A stretch of DNA of 64,000 bases from Streptococcus viridans (GTDB lineage: Bacteria > Bacillota > Bacilli > Lactobacillales > Streptococcaceae), in assembly GCF_900636365.1 (NCBI RefSeq), contig NZ_LR134266.1, forward strand, positions 509,501 through 573,500. The letters are read 5' to 3'. A program made the position numbers and the translations under genes. Shown piece after piece: positions 7,927-15,835 of the stretch; the first letter of the stretch is position 1; every line of letters starts with the position of its first letter. Under the pieces are notes generated by a model. The model saw only the letters and a program-made list of their open reading frames with translations, made no database searches and was not told the DNA's origin.

Positions 7927-9641
7927 AACGATACCCTTTGCTGATTCAGCTGATTGTCTATGTATTTGTCTTCATTCTCTTACTCTTGGGTTTGGTCGGT
8001 AGTCTATACTATCAAACTAGCTCAGCAACCATTGGCCAACTGACAGAGCGGACAACCCGCAATAGTATCGACCAGAGTAGTCAGTTTATCACCTCCTATC
8101 TGAAAAAATTGAAGCAGACCACCTCGGTCCTTAGTAAAGAAGAGACCGTTCGTCAGTTTGCTCAAGACAAGGAGGTGAGCCCAGAAGCCGTTCAAAGTCT
8201 GATGCGAACCATTATTGAGACAGACCCAGATCTGGTTTCGGCTGTCTTGGTGACTAAGGATGGACGCCTCGTTGCTACGGATTCTCAAATTAGCATGCAA
8301 ACCTCATCGGATATGATGAACGAAAGATGGTATCAGGAAGCTATCAAGGAGAGGGCCATGCCAGTCTTGACGCCGGCCCGGAAGGAATCCTTGTCTTCAG
8401 AGAAGGACAAGTGGGTGATTTCTATCACCCAGGAAGTGGTGGATGCTTCTGGTCAAAATCTAGGAGTTTTGCGCCTAGATATTGGTTATCAGAGTCTAGA
8501 GGCTTATCTGGATCATCTCCAACTAGGCAAAAAAGGCTTTAGTTTCATCGTCAATCAGAAGCATGAATTTGTCTACCATCCTAAAAAGACAGTCTATTCT
8601 TCCAGTCGGGAAATGCAGGCCATGCAACCCTATATTGCTGTCAAGGATGGCTATGCCCAAAAGGGGCAGAACTTTGTCTACCAAATTGCTATACCAGAGA
8701 GTGATTGGACCTTAATTGGAGTGGCTTCTCTGAAAGGTCTCCAGATGCTTCAGTCGCAAATGCTCTATTCCTTTATAGGTTTAGGAGTTCTCGTCCTCAT
8801 CATGTGTTGGATGGGAATCTGGTTCATTCTGCGCTTGTGGATTAAACCCCTACAAGACTTACAGGTTGTCATTCTGAAAATAGGAGCTGGTGATTCCCAC
8901 TTGCGGGCAACTACCAAGGGATCGCCCGAATTGGTAGATCTTGCTCAAGCCTTTAACCGTATGTTGGATCAAATTGAAAACCTTATGCAATTGGTTAAAG
9001 AAGAGGAACAAAACGCACGACGTTATGAACTGCGAGCTCTTTCAGCCCAAATCAACCCTCATTTCCTCTATAACACCTTGGATACCATTGTCTGGATGGC
9101 TGAGTTTAATGATGGTCAGCGCGTGGTTGACTTGACTAAGTCCCTAGCCAAATATTTCCGCCTTGCTCTCAATCAAGGACAAGAACAAATTAGGCTTCAA
9201 GACGAAATAGACCATGTGCGCCAGTATCTCTTCATTCAGAAACAACGCTATGGAGATAAGTTGAATTATGAAATTTTTGAAGAGGGGACGTTGGGAGATT
9301 ATCAGCTTCCAAAACTGGTTCTACAACCCTTAGTGGAAAATGCCATCTATCACGGTATCAAGGAGATGGATCGGCCGGGCATGATACGAGTCACTTCGGA
9401 AATCAGAGAAGAACAAGTGGTTCTGACGATTTACGATAATGGACGAGGCTTTGCCTTGTCTGAGTCGACAGACCAAACCCTTCTTCAGCTAGGAGGAGTT
9501 GGTTTGCAAAATGTGGATCAACGCTTGCGGTTACAGTTTGGGGCTAGCTATCATATGGAGATTGATTCTAAGCCTAATAGCTATACGAAAATCACTCTTC
9601 ATCTACCTCTCACATCACGTGATGAACATTCATGGGAGTGA
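7923..9641 (+). CDS. Sensor histidine kinase of the YesM family
   Basis: 572-residue membrane kinase. An N-terminal helix (about 9-30) and a second helix (about 283-310) flank a large extracellular Cache-like sensor domain. A HAMP linker follows, then the HisKA_7TM/YesM-type dimerisation region with phospho-acceptor His380 in SAQINPHFLYNTLD, and a HATPase domain with the N-box VENAIYHGIKE and G-box DNGRGF. Partner of the overlapping AraC-type regulator. Relatives sense carbohydrates or surface stress; the ligand here is not deducible. The downstream 680 bases carry no target gene, only repeats. Confidence 0.92.
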   Translation: MKRYPLLIQLIVYVFVFILLLLGLVGSLYYQTSSATIGQLTERTTRNSIDQSSQFITSYLKKLKQTTSVLSKEETVRQFAQDKEVSPEAVQSLMRTIIETDPDLVSAVLVTKDGRLVATDSQISMQTSSDMMNERWYQEAIKERAMPVLTPARKESLSSEKDKWVISITQEVVDASGQNLGVLRLDIGYQSLEAYLDHLQLGKKGFSFIVNQKHEFVYHPKKTVYSSSREMQAMQPYIAVKDGYAQKGQNFVYQIAIPESDWTLIGVASLKGLQMLQSQMLYSFIGLGVLVLIMCWMGIWFILRLWIKPLQDLQVVILKIGAGDSHLRATTKGSPELVDLAQAFNRMLDQIENLMQLVKEEEQNARRYELRALSAQINPHFLYNTLDTIVWMAEFNDGQRVVDLTKSLAKYFRLALNQGQEQIRLQDEIDHVRQYLFIQKQRYGDKLNYEIFEEGTLGDYQLPKLVLQPLVENAIYHGIKEMDRPGMIRVTSEIREEQVVLTIYDNGRGFALSESTDQTLLQLGGVGLQNVDQRLRLQFGASYHMEIDSKPNSYTKITLHLPLTSRDEHSWE

Positions 9642-9660
9642 AAAAGAACTTCATAAAATA

Positions 9661-9900
9661 AAAAAGTTGAAAAGGTTACCCAAATCTTTTCAATTTTCCC
9701 ACCTCCGCACAGCTCCAATAGTCTGGAGCGTGTTGGAGGTTGAAAACAACGGAAACGTTGTCTCCTTTATTTTAGGTTATCTTTGGGACTTAATAAGCGA
9801 ACAAAGACTTAGGAAACTTGCTCGCAAGTTCAATCTGATACCTCAAAGCAGTGCTTTGAGGTATCAACCACTGCGTCTTGCTGTTATTCCTATCAAATAT
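9661..9900 (+). repeat. Divergent member of dispersed repeat family 1 within a hairpin-rich intergenic region
   Basis: Shares CCCACCTCCGCACAG (9698-9712) and AACCACTGCGTCTTGCT (9866-9882) exactly with the repeat at 34021; the copy at 46717 matches apart from one base in the second block. The sequence between them differs and is longer. Hairpins seen in order: TTGAAAAG/CTTTTCAA, CTCCA/TGGAG near 9713, ACAACG-GAAA-CGTTGT, ACTTGC/GCAAGT, and the strong GATACCTCAAAGC/GCTTTGAGGTATC (9837-9865, 3-base loop). No reading frame here looks real: a 140-codon frame at 9499-9921 runs off the end of the kinase gene in another phase and has no family features. Confidence 0.6.
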
Positions 9901-9998
9901 CAAAGGTTGAAATATAGATAAACTATTTTTTACATAAAATAGCTAGATGATTTTCAAAAAATAAAAGTTATTTTTTGAGTCATTGAAGCAGGTCTAAA

Positions 9999-10130
9999 AC
10001 TTTCCGCTGTGAGAAAAGTGCCTGAAATGTAATTGTTTCAGGCACTCAGAATTATTGAGACCTTAGGCTCAATAATTAGTCATGGAACTTCTACGAAGTT
10101 CGCTGGCGTCCGTACTCACCTAAGGAAAGT
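9999..10130 (+). repeat. Dispersed repeat family 2, copy A (closed multi-hairpin element)
   Basis: 132-bp element whose ends pair: ACTTTCC (9999-10005) with GGAAAGT (10124-10130), and just inside GTGAG (10009-10013) with CTCAC (10115-10119). Three hairpins lie inside: GTGCCTGAAA/TTTCAGGCAC, ATTATTGAG/CTCAATAAT and GAACTTC/GAAGTTC. The reverse complement of the same element is at 55321-55502, where a 50-bp insertion sits in the loop of the central hairpin. No coding capacity. It may be a small non-autonomous mobile element or a structured RNA. Confidence 0.75.
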
Positions 10131-10157
10131 TTTTCAGAAGACTTTATCTTCCATCTG

Positions 10158-10184
10158 AGCAGGCTTTGAAAAAGCCTGCTTTTT
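10158..10184 (+). terminator. Strong rho-independent terminator at the end of the hairpin-rich region
   Basis: Perfect 10-bp stem AGCAGGCTTT (10158-10167) / AAAGCCTGCT (10171-10180), loop GAA, then TTTT. It closes the non-coding stretch downstream of the two-component system, so the structured 9642-10157 sequence is probably transcribed as a 3' untranslated region or separate RNA. The rest of the gap up to 10323 holds only the likely -10 (TAAAAT) of yutD. Confidence 0.85.
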
Positions 10185-10323
10185 ATAATGTGACAGGAAG
10201 AAGAAGTAAATTAAATCGTCAGACTTTTTACAGATTATCTCTTTTCCGTTGAAATTCTATCTAAAGATAGGGATTTATGATAAAATAAAGTGTTACAACT
10301 AAAGGTATGAATAAAGGAAAGCT

Positions 10324-10902
10324 ATGCGCAAAGAAATATCCCCTGAATTATTTAATTACAATAAATATCCTGGACCGGAATTTCGTCTGGTTGGCAATCA
10401 AGTGCTAGCAGAACAATTGACATTTGAACTGGTTGAGAACCAAAATGATGCCTTTGATGCGACGGTCTTTGGTCAGCGTTTTTCAGAGGTTTTGACCAAA
10501 TTTGATTATATTGTCGGTGATTGGAGCAATGAACAGTTGCGTCTACGTGGCTTCTATAAAGAGGAACGTCCAGTCACAGATGCAGAGAAAATCAGCCGTC
10601 TGGAAGATTATTTACTAGAATACTGTAGCTATGGTTGTGCTTATTTTGTCCTAGAAAATGCAGAACCCCGTCGAGCATCCTTTGACAAAAAATCTTCTCC
10701 AAAACAACAGGAAGAGGGCAACCGTTCTGCTAAGCGTGGCGGTCGTCAAAATCGCCGAAATCGTTCTAAGAATCAGCCACGAGAACGTGAACAAGAGCAA
10801 AAACAAAAGACTTCTCAACCAAAGAAAAAGAACCGTCAGCGGTCTAGAAAAAAAGATGCACAGGGTGAGCAAGAACGCCACTTTGTCATCCGTCAAAAGT
10901 AA
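10324..10902 (+). CDS. yutD: YutD family protein (DUF1027)
   Basis: 192 residues. The first ~110 are the conserved YutD domain (start MRKEISPELFNYNKYPGPEF, with KFDYIVGDWSNEQLRLRGFY). The last ~75 form a very basic Arg/Lys/Gln/Asn-rich tail (residues ~120-187) likely to be disordered and nucleic-acid binding. Function of the family is not established. Ribosome binding site AAAGGAAAG seven bases upstream. Next to rlmN (18-base gap), consistent with a link to RNA or ribosomes; that link is inference. Confidence 0.9.
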   Translation: MRKEISPELFNYNKYPGPEFRLVGNQVLAEQLTFELVENQNDAFDATVFGQRFSEVLTKFDYIVGDWSNEQLRLRGFYKEERPVTDAEKISRLEDYLLEYCSYGCAYFVLENAEPRRASFDKKSSPKQQEEGNRSAKRGGRQNRRNRSKNQPREREQEQKQKTSQPKKKNRQRSRKKDAQGEQERHFVIRQK

Positions 10903-10920
10903 AGAGAGAAAAGAGATAAG

Positions 10921-12009
10921 ATGAAACCTTCAATTTATGGCCTGACTCGACAAGAACTGATCGAGTGGGTAGAAGAAAATGGTGAAAAGAAGTTCCGAGC
11001 AACCCAAATCTGGGAATGGCTCTATCGCAAACGCGTTCAGTCATTTGAAGAAATGACCAACCTATCGAAGGACTTGATTGAAACCTTGAACGACCAGTTC
11101 GTGATCAATCCTTTGAAACAACGAATCGTGCAAGAGTCGGCAGATGGAACCGTCAAATACCTTTTTGAATTGCCAGATGGCATGTTGATTGAGACAGTAT
11201 TGATGCGTCAACACTACGGCTTGTCAGTCTGTGTCACCACTCAGGTAGGGTGCAACATCGGCTGTACCTTCTGTGCATCTGGTTTGATCAAGAAACAACG
11301 CGATTTGAACAGTGGGGAAATCGTTGCCCAAATCATGTTGGTTCAAAAATACTTTGACGAACGTGGACAAGATGAACGCGTCAGCCACATCGTTGTGATG
11401 GGAATTGGTGAGCCGTTTGATAACTACAAGAATGTCTTGAGCTTTGTCCGTACAGTCAATGATGACAAGGGACTGGCTATCGGTGCGCGCCACATTACCG
11501 TTTCAACGTCTGGCTTAGCCCATAAGATTCGTGATTTTGCTAATGAAGGGGTTCAGGTCAATTTGGCAGTATCCCTGCATGCTCCAAACAATGACTTGCG
11601 TTCTAGCATCATGAAAATCAACCGCGCCTTCCCAATCGAGAAACTGTTTGCGGCGATTGAGTACTATATCGAAACGACCAACCGCCGGGTAACCTTCGAG
11701 TACATCATGCTCAATGAAGTCAATGATGGTGTCGAACAAGCCTTGGAATTGGCAGAACTTCTTAAAAAGATCAAGAAGCTATCTTATGTCAACTTGATTC
11801 CTTACAACCCAGTTAGTGAGCATGACCAATATAGCCGGAGTCCAAGAGAGCGCGTGATGGCCTTTTATGACACCTTGAAGAAAAACGGAGTTAACTGCGT
11901 GGTTCGTCAAGAGCATGGTACGGATATCGATGCCGCTTGTGGACAATTGCGTTCCAATACGATGAAGAGAGATCGGGAGAAAGCCATTGTTGAAGAAGCT
12001 CAACCGTAA
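10921..12009 (+). CDS. rlmN: Dual-specificity 23S rRNA A2503 / tRNA A37 C2-methyltransferase RlmN
   Basis: Radical-SAM enzyme that methylates C2 of adenosine 2503 in 23S rRNA and, in studied homologues, A37 of some tRNAs. 362 residues. The 4Fe-4S cluster motif CxxxCxxC is at 111-118 (CNIGCTFC). The C-terminal Cys that forms the transient methyl-transfer intermediate is near residue 340 in DAACGQL. Normal family length. Stands between yutD and a vanZ-like gene whose start lies inside the end of rlmN, so the three are one operon. Confidence 0.96.
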   Translation: MKPSIYGLTRQELIEWVEENGEKKFRATQIWEWLYRKRVQSFEEMTNLSKDLIETLNDQFVINPLKQRIVQESADGTVKYLFELPDGMLIETVLMRQHYGLSVCVTTQVGCNIGCTFCASGLIKKQRDLNSGEIVAQIMLVQKYFDERGQDERVSHIVVMGIGEPFDNYKNVLSFVRTVNDDKGLAIGARHITVSTSGLAHKIRDFANEGVQVNLAVSLHAPNNDLRSSIMKINRAFPIEKLFAAIEYYIETTNRRVTFEYIMLNEVNDGVEQALELAELLKKIKKLSYVNLIPYNPVSEHDQYSRSPRERVMAFYDTLKKNGVNCVVRQEHGTDIDAACGQLRSNTMKRDREKAIVEEAQP

Positions 12010-12520
12010 CAACTGGCTGATAGAAGAAGGACAATTAACAAATAAAGGAAGGCAACTGCTACTAGGTGGCAGTTTCTTCTATTTTGTCCTGCTCTGCCTA
12101 ATGTGTTTTCTCCCTCAACAGCCTGAACCAGGGATGGAAATACCTGGGATCCAACATTTTGGGCGAGTAGTCGTCTTATTGGTCCCCTTTAATTCCCTCA
12201 TCAATCTAGGTCAAGTGACCAGTCTGGTCCAGCTGATCAAGGTGCTTGTACAGAATATAGCCAACATCTTTCTTTTATCCCCTTTGGTCTTTCAACTGCT
12301 TTGGCTCTGGCCTTGGCTAGGCACTCGGAAACGCGTCCTTTGCTTTAGTCTAGGGATGAGTTTGTGGATTGAGCTCAGTCAGATTGTCCTAGACCTTTTA
12401 TTTGATTTCAATCGGGTGTTTGAGATAGATGATCTGTGGACCAATACCCTGGGAGGCTACTTAGCCTATCTGTGTTTTAAATGGCTGCAAGCTTCTATAA
12501 GTAAGGACAACCTATCTTAG
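11987..12520 (+). CDS. VanZ-like membrane protein
   Basis: 177-residue protein with about four transmembrane helices and the VanZ-family pattern (NSLINLGQ early, [30 protein letters not shown]-type region late, here split around residues 125-155). VanZ proteins are linked to low-level teicoplanin or lipoglycopeptide resistance, but most chromosomal members have no known role. The start is a TTG at 11987 within the end of rlmN, supported by GGGAGA six bases upstream; a second TTG follows at 11990. No glycopeptide resistance genes are nearby. Confidence 0.82.
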   Translation: MLKKLNRNNWLIEEGQLTNKGRQLLLGGSFFYFVLLCLMCFLPQQPEPGMEIPGIQHFGRVVVLLVPFNSLINLGQVTSLVQLIKVLVQNIANIFLLSPLVFQLLWLWPWLGTRKRVLCFSLGMSLWIELSQIVLDLLFDFNRVFEIDDLWTNTLGGYLAYLCFKWLQASISKDNLS

Positions 12521-12565
12521 TTTGGTACAAAATCCGAACGATTGAAGACGATTTCAAATTTTGGG

Positions 12566-12594
12566 TTGACAAACTGTAGGCAGGAAGCTATAAT
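12566..12594 (+). promoter_or_regulatory. Promoter of the trpB T-box transcript
   Basis: Consensus sigma-70 promoter: TTGACA at 12566-12571, 17 bp spacer, TATAAT at 12589-12594. Transcription should begin near 12601, giving a leader of about 350 bases before trpB. Confidence 0.9.
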
Positions 12595-12600
12595 AGCTTC

Positions 12601-12858
12601 AAGACATCAGAAAAGTAGGGATTTTTCTCACTTCCAGGGAGCTTGTGGTGATTGTGAACAAGCAGTGGTGAATCTTGAAATGGGCTGATGCGTTTATGAT
12701 GATGAATTTGAAACAATAAAAATTCGGTGAGCACACCTTATCGTGCACCCTGTTGTTAGACAGGTCAGAGATGTAGGAGAAAGACTATTTTCCTACAATA
12801 GAGGTGGCACCGCGGTATCGAATCGTCCTCACACAGATTTTTCTGTGTGAGTTTTTTT
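12601..12858 (+). promoter_or_regulatory. T-box riboswitch leader, probably tRNA-Trp responsive
   Basis: The T-box core AGGTGGCACCGCGG lies at 12803-12816. It is followed by a terminator with stem CTCACACAGA (12829-12838) / TCTGTGTGAG (12842-12851) and seven T. Upstream Stem I sequence contains TGG triplets at 12666 and 12681; the latter, in TTGAAATGGG with a purine after it, is my best guess for the specifier. Uncharged tRNA-Trp would stabilise the antiterminator and allow trpB transcription. T-box identity is seen in sequence; the Trp specifier is inferred from the triplet and the downstream gene. Confidence 0.85.
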
Positions 12859-12957
12859 GTATCTCAAAAGGACCCTGTGAGACTGCAGCTCAAAGGACCA
12901 GCGAGAGAGAAAAAAGATCATAAACAGGATTGAAGATATAGAAAAGAGGATACAATC

Positions 12958-14145
12958 ATGACAGAAACAAAAGGCTATTTCGGACAATTTGGTGGATCTT
13001 TCGTACCAGAACCTATTCAAAACTTGCTCGATCAATTAGAGGCAACCTTTGAACAGTATAAAAATGACCCAGAATTTATTGCAGAATACAAACATTATTT
13101 GAAAGACTATTCTGGACGGGAAACACCGCTCTACTTTGCGGAAAGTTTGACAGATCATTTAGGTGGGGCGAAAATTTATTTGAAGCGCGAAGACTTGAAC
13201 CACCTAGGTTCTCATAAATTGAATAACGTCTTGGGGCAAATTCTCTTGGCTAAACGCATGGGCAAAACACGCGTGATTGCTGAAACAGGAGCTGGTCAAC
13301 ATGGTGTGGCTACAGCAGCTGCGGCAGCTAAGTTTGGTATGGCCTGTGATGTCTACATGGGAGCAGAAGACGTCGAACGTCAACGTCTCAATGTCTTCCG
13401 CATGGAAATGATGGGGGCAACCGTTCATGCGGTTGAAACAGGAACAAAGACCTTGAAAGACGCCGTTGATGCTGCTTTTGGAGCATGGATGGCAGACCTC
13501 GATGCTTTTTATGTCTTGGGTTCTGCTGTTGGACCTCACCCTTACCCAACCATTGTGCATGAATTCCAAAAAGTGATCAGTGAAGAGTCTAAACGTCAAA
13601 TCTTGGAAAAAGAAGGCCGTTTGCCAGACTATGTGATTGCCTGTGTCGGTGGTGGATCCAATGCCATCGGTGCCTTCTCCCAATATGTAGGCGATGAGGA
13701 AGTCAAATTGGTCGGTGTTGAAGCAGCTGGTCATGGCTTGGACACAGACCAGCACGCAGCGACCATGACCAAGGGGACTGTAGGAATTGTCGATGGGATG
13801 AAGACCTACGCTGTCTTTGGCGAAGATGGAAAAGTAGCGCCAGTTTACTCGATTTCTGCTGGTTTGGACTACCCAGGGGTTGGTCCAGAGCATGCCTTCT
13901 TTAAAGATACTGGTCGTGTCGAATATGTGGCGGCGACAGATGATGAAGCGGTTCAAGCTCTTCTTCTTCTCAGTAAGACAGAAGGGATCCTTCCAGCCAT
14001 TGAAAGCTCACACGCGATTGCAGAAGCTGTCAAACGTGCTCCACAATTGGACAAGGACAAGATTATTATTATCAATGTCTCTGGACGTGGGGATAAGGAC
14101 GTGGCTGCCATTGCAGATTATCTAGAAGCGAAAGCTACAAAATAA
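12958..14145 (+). CDS. trpB: Tryptophan synthase beta chain TrpB (standalone)
   Basis: PLP enzyme joining indole and serine to make tryptophan. 395 residues with the TrpB1 features [12 protein letters not shown] near the N-terminus, Schiff-base Lys87 in LGSHKLNN, the phosphate-binding loop [10 protein letters not shown] and the C-terminal [10 protein letters not shown]. Ribosome binding site AGAGG ten bases upstream. No trpA, trpC, trpD, trpE or trpF lies within the window: the gene stands alone between a vanZ-like gene and the convergent prepilin peptidase, with its own promoter and T-box. A solitary, Trp-regulated TrpB suggests salvage of external indole, although the rest of the pathway could be elsewhere in the genome. 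Confidence 0.95.
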   Translation: MTETKGYFGQFGGSFVPEPIQNLLDQLEATFEQYKNDPEFIAEYKHYLKDYSGRETPLYFAESLTDHLGGAKIYLKREDLNHLGSHKLNNVLGQILLAKRMGKTRVIAETGAGQHGVATAAAAAKFGMACDVYMGAEDVERQRLNVFRMEMMGATVHAVETGTKTLKDAVDAAFGAWMADLDAFYVLGSAVGPHPYPTIVHEFQKVISEESKRQILEKEGRLPDYVIACVGGGSNAIGAFSQYVGDEEVKLVGVEAAGHGLDTDQHAATMTKGTVGIVDGMKTYAVFGEDGKVAPVYSISAGLDYPGVGPEHAFFKDTGRVEYVAATDDEAVQALLLLSKTEGILPAIESSHAIAEAVKRAPQLDKDKIIIINVSGRGDKDVAAIADYLEAKATK

Positions 14146-14151
14146 GAAATC

Positions 14152-14811
14152 TTATCTGCTTAAAATTGTAAAAAACAGTAAAGCATGATAACTCAGAAAA
14201 AGACAGGGAACAAAAGGAATCCGGTCTTTTTCTTTTTTAAAGAGAAAGGTAAGGAGACCGATGAGGGAAGCCCCTTGCATGACTAGGAGGACTTGGACGG
14301 CCGAGAGGGTCAAAGAAAAAGTAGCCAGTAAGAGAAAATCCCCTGCTCCAATGCCGATGGAGTAAACAGCTGACAGGACTCCTAAGAAGAGAAAGACTCC
14401 CATCAAGAGGGTAGGACTGGTGAAAAACAGGCAAAGAGCGTGGAGCACTAGCCAGAGGAGGAGCGGGTACTCCATGGATCGCAAATCATAGATGGCTAAA
14501 ACGCAACTGCCAAGAAGAACCAGGAGATGAGGAATGGGAAGAAGACCCTGATAGCACAGCAAAAAGAGGAGACCACTCCAGGCTTCAAAAAGGGTATACC
14601 AATAAGGCAGAGGACTCTGGCAGTAGCGACAACGGAATCGAAAAAGAACTTGCGAAAGAATAGGAATCAAGTCTAGAACTCCCAAGGTCTGTTGACATTG
14701 GTCGCAATGGCTTCTTGGATGAATGATGGAGCTTTCTGGAAAACGGTCGATGACGAGACCTAAAAAGGAGGCCATACAGGCGCCGACTGTAAAAAAATAG
14801 AAGTTGATCAT
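14152..14811 (-). CDS. cclA: Type IV prepilin peptidase of the competence pilus (ComC/PilD, CclA)
   Basis: 219-residue polytopic aspartyl peptidase that cleaves and N-methylates competence pseudopilins (ComGC and relatives). Two Cys pairs of the N-terminal cytoplasmic domain are present (HCDQC and CRYCQ, about 36-63). The first catalytic Asp is in AIYDLRSMEYPL and the second in the GxGD signature GAGDFLLL. A ComX cin-box ends nine bases before the ATG, and there is no ribosome binding site between them. It converges with trpB, six bases apart. In pneumococcus the equivalent gene, cclA, is needed for transformation. Confidence 0.88.
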   Translation of the reverse strand: MINFYFFTVGACMASFLGLVIDRFPESSIIHPRSHCDQCQQTLGVLDLIPILSQVLFRFRCRYCQSPLPYWYTLFEAWSGLLFLLCYQGLLPIPHLLVLLGSCVLAIYDLRSMEYPLLLWLVLHALCLFFTSPTLLMGVFLFLGVLSAVYSIGIGAGDFLLLATFSLTLSAVQVLLVMQGASLIGLLTFLFKKEKDRIPFVPCLFLSYHALLFFTILSR

Positions 14812-14819
14812 ACTTATAG

Positions 14820-14827
14820 TATTCGTA
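14820..14827 (-). promoter_or_regulatory. ComX (SigX) cin-box of the prepilin peptidase gene
   Basis: Minus strand reads CTTTTTACGAATA, containing the exact late-competence cin-box TACGAATA with a T-run before it, as in ComX promoters. The transcript would begin within a few bases of the ATG at 14811, implying a leaderless or nearly leaderless message. Placement in front of a competence-pilus gene makes chance unlikely. Confidence 0.8.
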
Positions 14828-14894
14828 AAAAGGATGACTAATGAGGATTAGAAATGAAAAAATTTTCTAACTTTTCTTATTTGAGCATTTTCTC

Positions 14895-14947
14895 TTGCAT
14901 TTCTTAATTATAAGGATTATAATATAACTAAATTAGAATAATTCTAA
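14895..14947 (+). promoter_or_regulatory. dpr promoter with PerR box
   Basis: -35 TTGCAT at 14895-14900, 17 bp spacer, -10 TATAAT at 14918-14923. At 14933-14947, over the transcription start, is the 15-bp palindrome TTAGAATAATTCTAA, a 7-1-7 PerR/Fur-type box. PerR is encoded at 46978 in this window, so peroxide should induce dpr through this site. Confidence 0.85.
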
Positions 14948-14964
14948 AAAAGGAGAATTCATTT

Positions 14965-15492
14965 ATGACAACAATCAAAAAAGAAGCAGCAAAAGACGTA
15001 GCAACATTTGCAACTATTAGCGAAGTAAGCAAGAGCTTAACCGATACAAAAGCGGTTTTGAATCAAGTGGTGGCAGACCTTTATGTCGCTCATATTGCCT
15101 TGCACCAAGTACACTGGTATATGCGTGGTCGTGGCTTCCTCGTATGGCATCCAAAAATGGATGAGTACATGGAAAGCTTGGATGCGACTCTTGATGAAGT
15201 GAGTGAACGCTTGATTACCTTGGGTGGTGCCCCATACGCTAGCATGGTTGAGTTCTTGGAACATAGCAACATCCAAGAAGAAAAAGGTTCATTCGAACGC
15301 TCTATGGAAGAAAATTTGGGACGTGTCCTTTCTATCTTCCGCTACTTGGTAAGTCTTTATCAAAAAGCCTTGGATATCACAGATGCTGAAGGAGATGACG
15401 TGACCAACGATATCTTTGTTGGTGCAAAAGCTGAATTGGAAAAACATATCTGGATGATTGCTGCTGAATTGGGCCAAGCACCAGGTTTGTAA
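14965..15492 (+). CDS. dpr: Dps-like peroxide resistance protein Dpr (ferritin-like)
   Basis: 175-residue dodecameric Dps/Dpr protein that oxidises and stores ferrous iron, preventing Fenton chemistry in catalase-less streptococci. Ferroxidase residues are seen in HIALHQVHWYMRGRGFLVWH (about 45-65), with the HW and H(x)10-15D pattern followed by KMDEYMESLDATLDEVSERL. The C-terminal helix carries KAELEKHIWMIAAELG. It has a strong AAAGGAG ribosome binding site and a PerR box in the promoter, and is monocistronic with a terminator downstream. Confidence 0.96.
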   Translation: MTTIKKEAAKDVATFATISEVSKSLTDTKAVLNQVVADLYVAHIALHQVHWYMRGRGFLVWHPKMDEYMESLDATLDEVSERLITLGGAPYASMVEFLEHSNIQEEKGSFERSMEENLGRVLSIFRYLVSLYQKALDITDAEGDDVTNDIFVGAKAELEKHIWMIAAELGQAPGL

Positions 15493-15509
15493 TCTGAAAC
15501 TAAACAAAC

Positions 15510-15538
15510 GAGCCTTCCTTAATTGGGAGGCTCATTTT
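15510..15538 (+). terminator. Terminator after dpr
   Basis: Stem GAGCCTTCC (15510-15518) / GGGAGGCTC (15525-15533), loop TTAATT, followed by ATTTTTG. Confidence 0.8.
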
Positions 15539-15616
15539 TGTTTGGAAGTGATTTTTCCTGTAAATAAAAACAGGGGCCATCTTGAAAATACTTGAAAGAT
15601 TTGATAGAATAAGCAC

Positions 15617-15835
15617 ATGAAAACCCTGTACGATGTTCAACAATTTCTGAAAAAATTTGGAATCATCATTTATGTCGGAAAACGACTTTACGACATCGAA
15701 TTGATGAAGATTGAATTGAAAAGGATCTATGACGCTGGGCTGATGGAAAGATTGGATTATCTAGAAGCAGAAGCCGTCTTACGTAGAGAACACGCACAGG
15801 AATTACGTTATTTAGAAGAGGAAAAAGAAAAGTGA
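15617..15835 (+). CDS. yqgQ: YqgQ family protein (DUF910)
   Basis: 72-residue cytoplasmic protein of the YqgQ family (opening MKTLYDVQQFLKKFGIIIYV, with YDIELMKIELKRIYDAGLM), a small helical fold often found beside glucokinase or a rhodanese gene in Firmicutes. Its function is unknown. Here its stop codon overlaps the GTG start of the rhodanese-like gene by three bases, the usual pairing. A TAGAAT -10 lies just upstream. Confidence 0.9.
   Translation: MKTLYDVQQFLKKFGIIIYVGKRLYDIELMKIELKRIYDAGLMERLDYLEAEAVLRREHAQELRYLEEEKEK

Noticed and set aside
9499-9921. 140-codon plus-strand frame across the end of the kinase gene and the following repeat
   Set aside because: Its first 47 codons are an out-of-phase reading of the kinase gene; the rest crosses several hairpins and a dispersed repeat, with no ribosome binding site or family resemblance.
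13204-13956. 250-codon minus-strand frame inside trpB
   Set aside because: Shadow frame of a strongly biased gene; Cys/His-rich nonsense translation.
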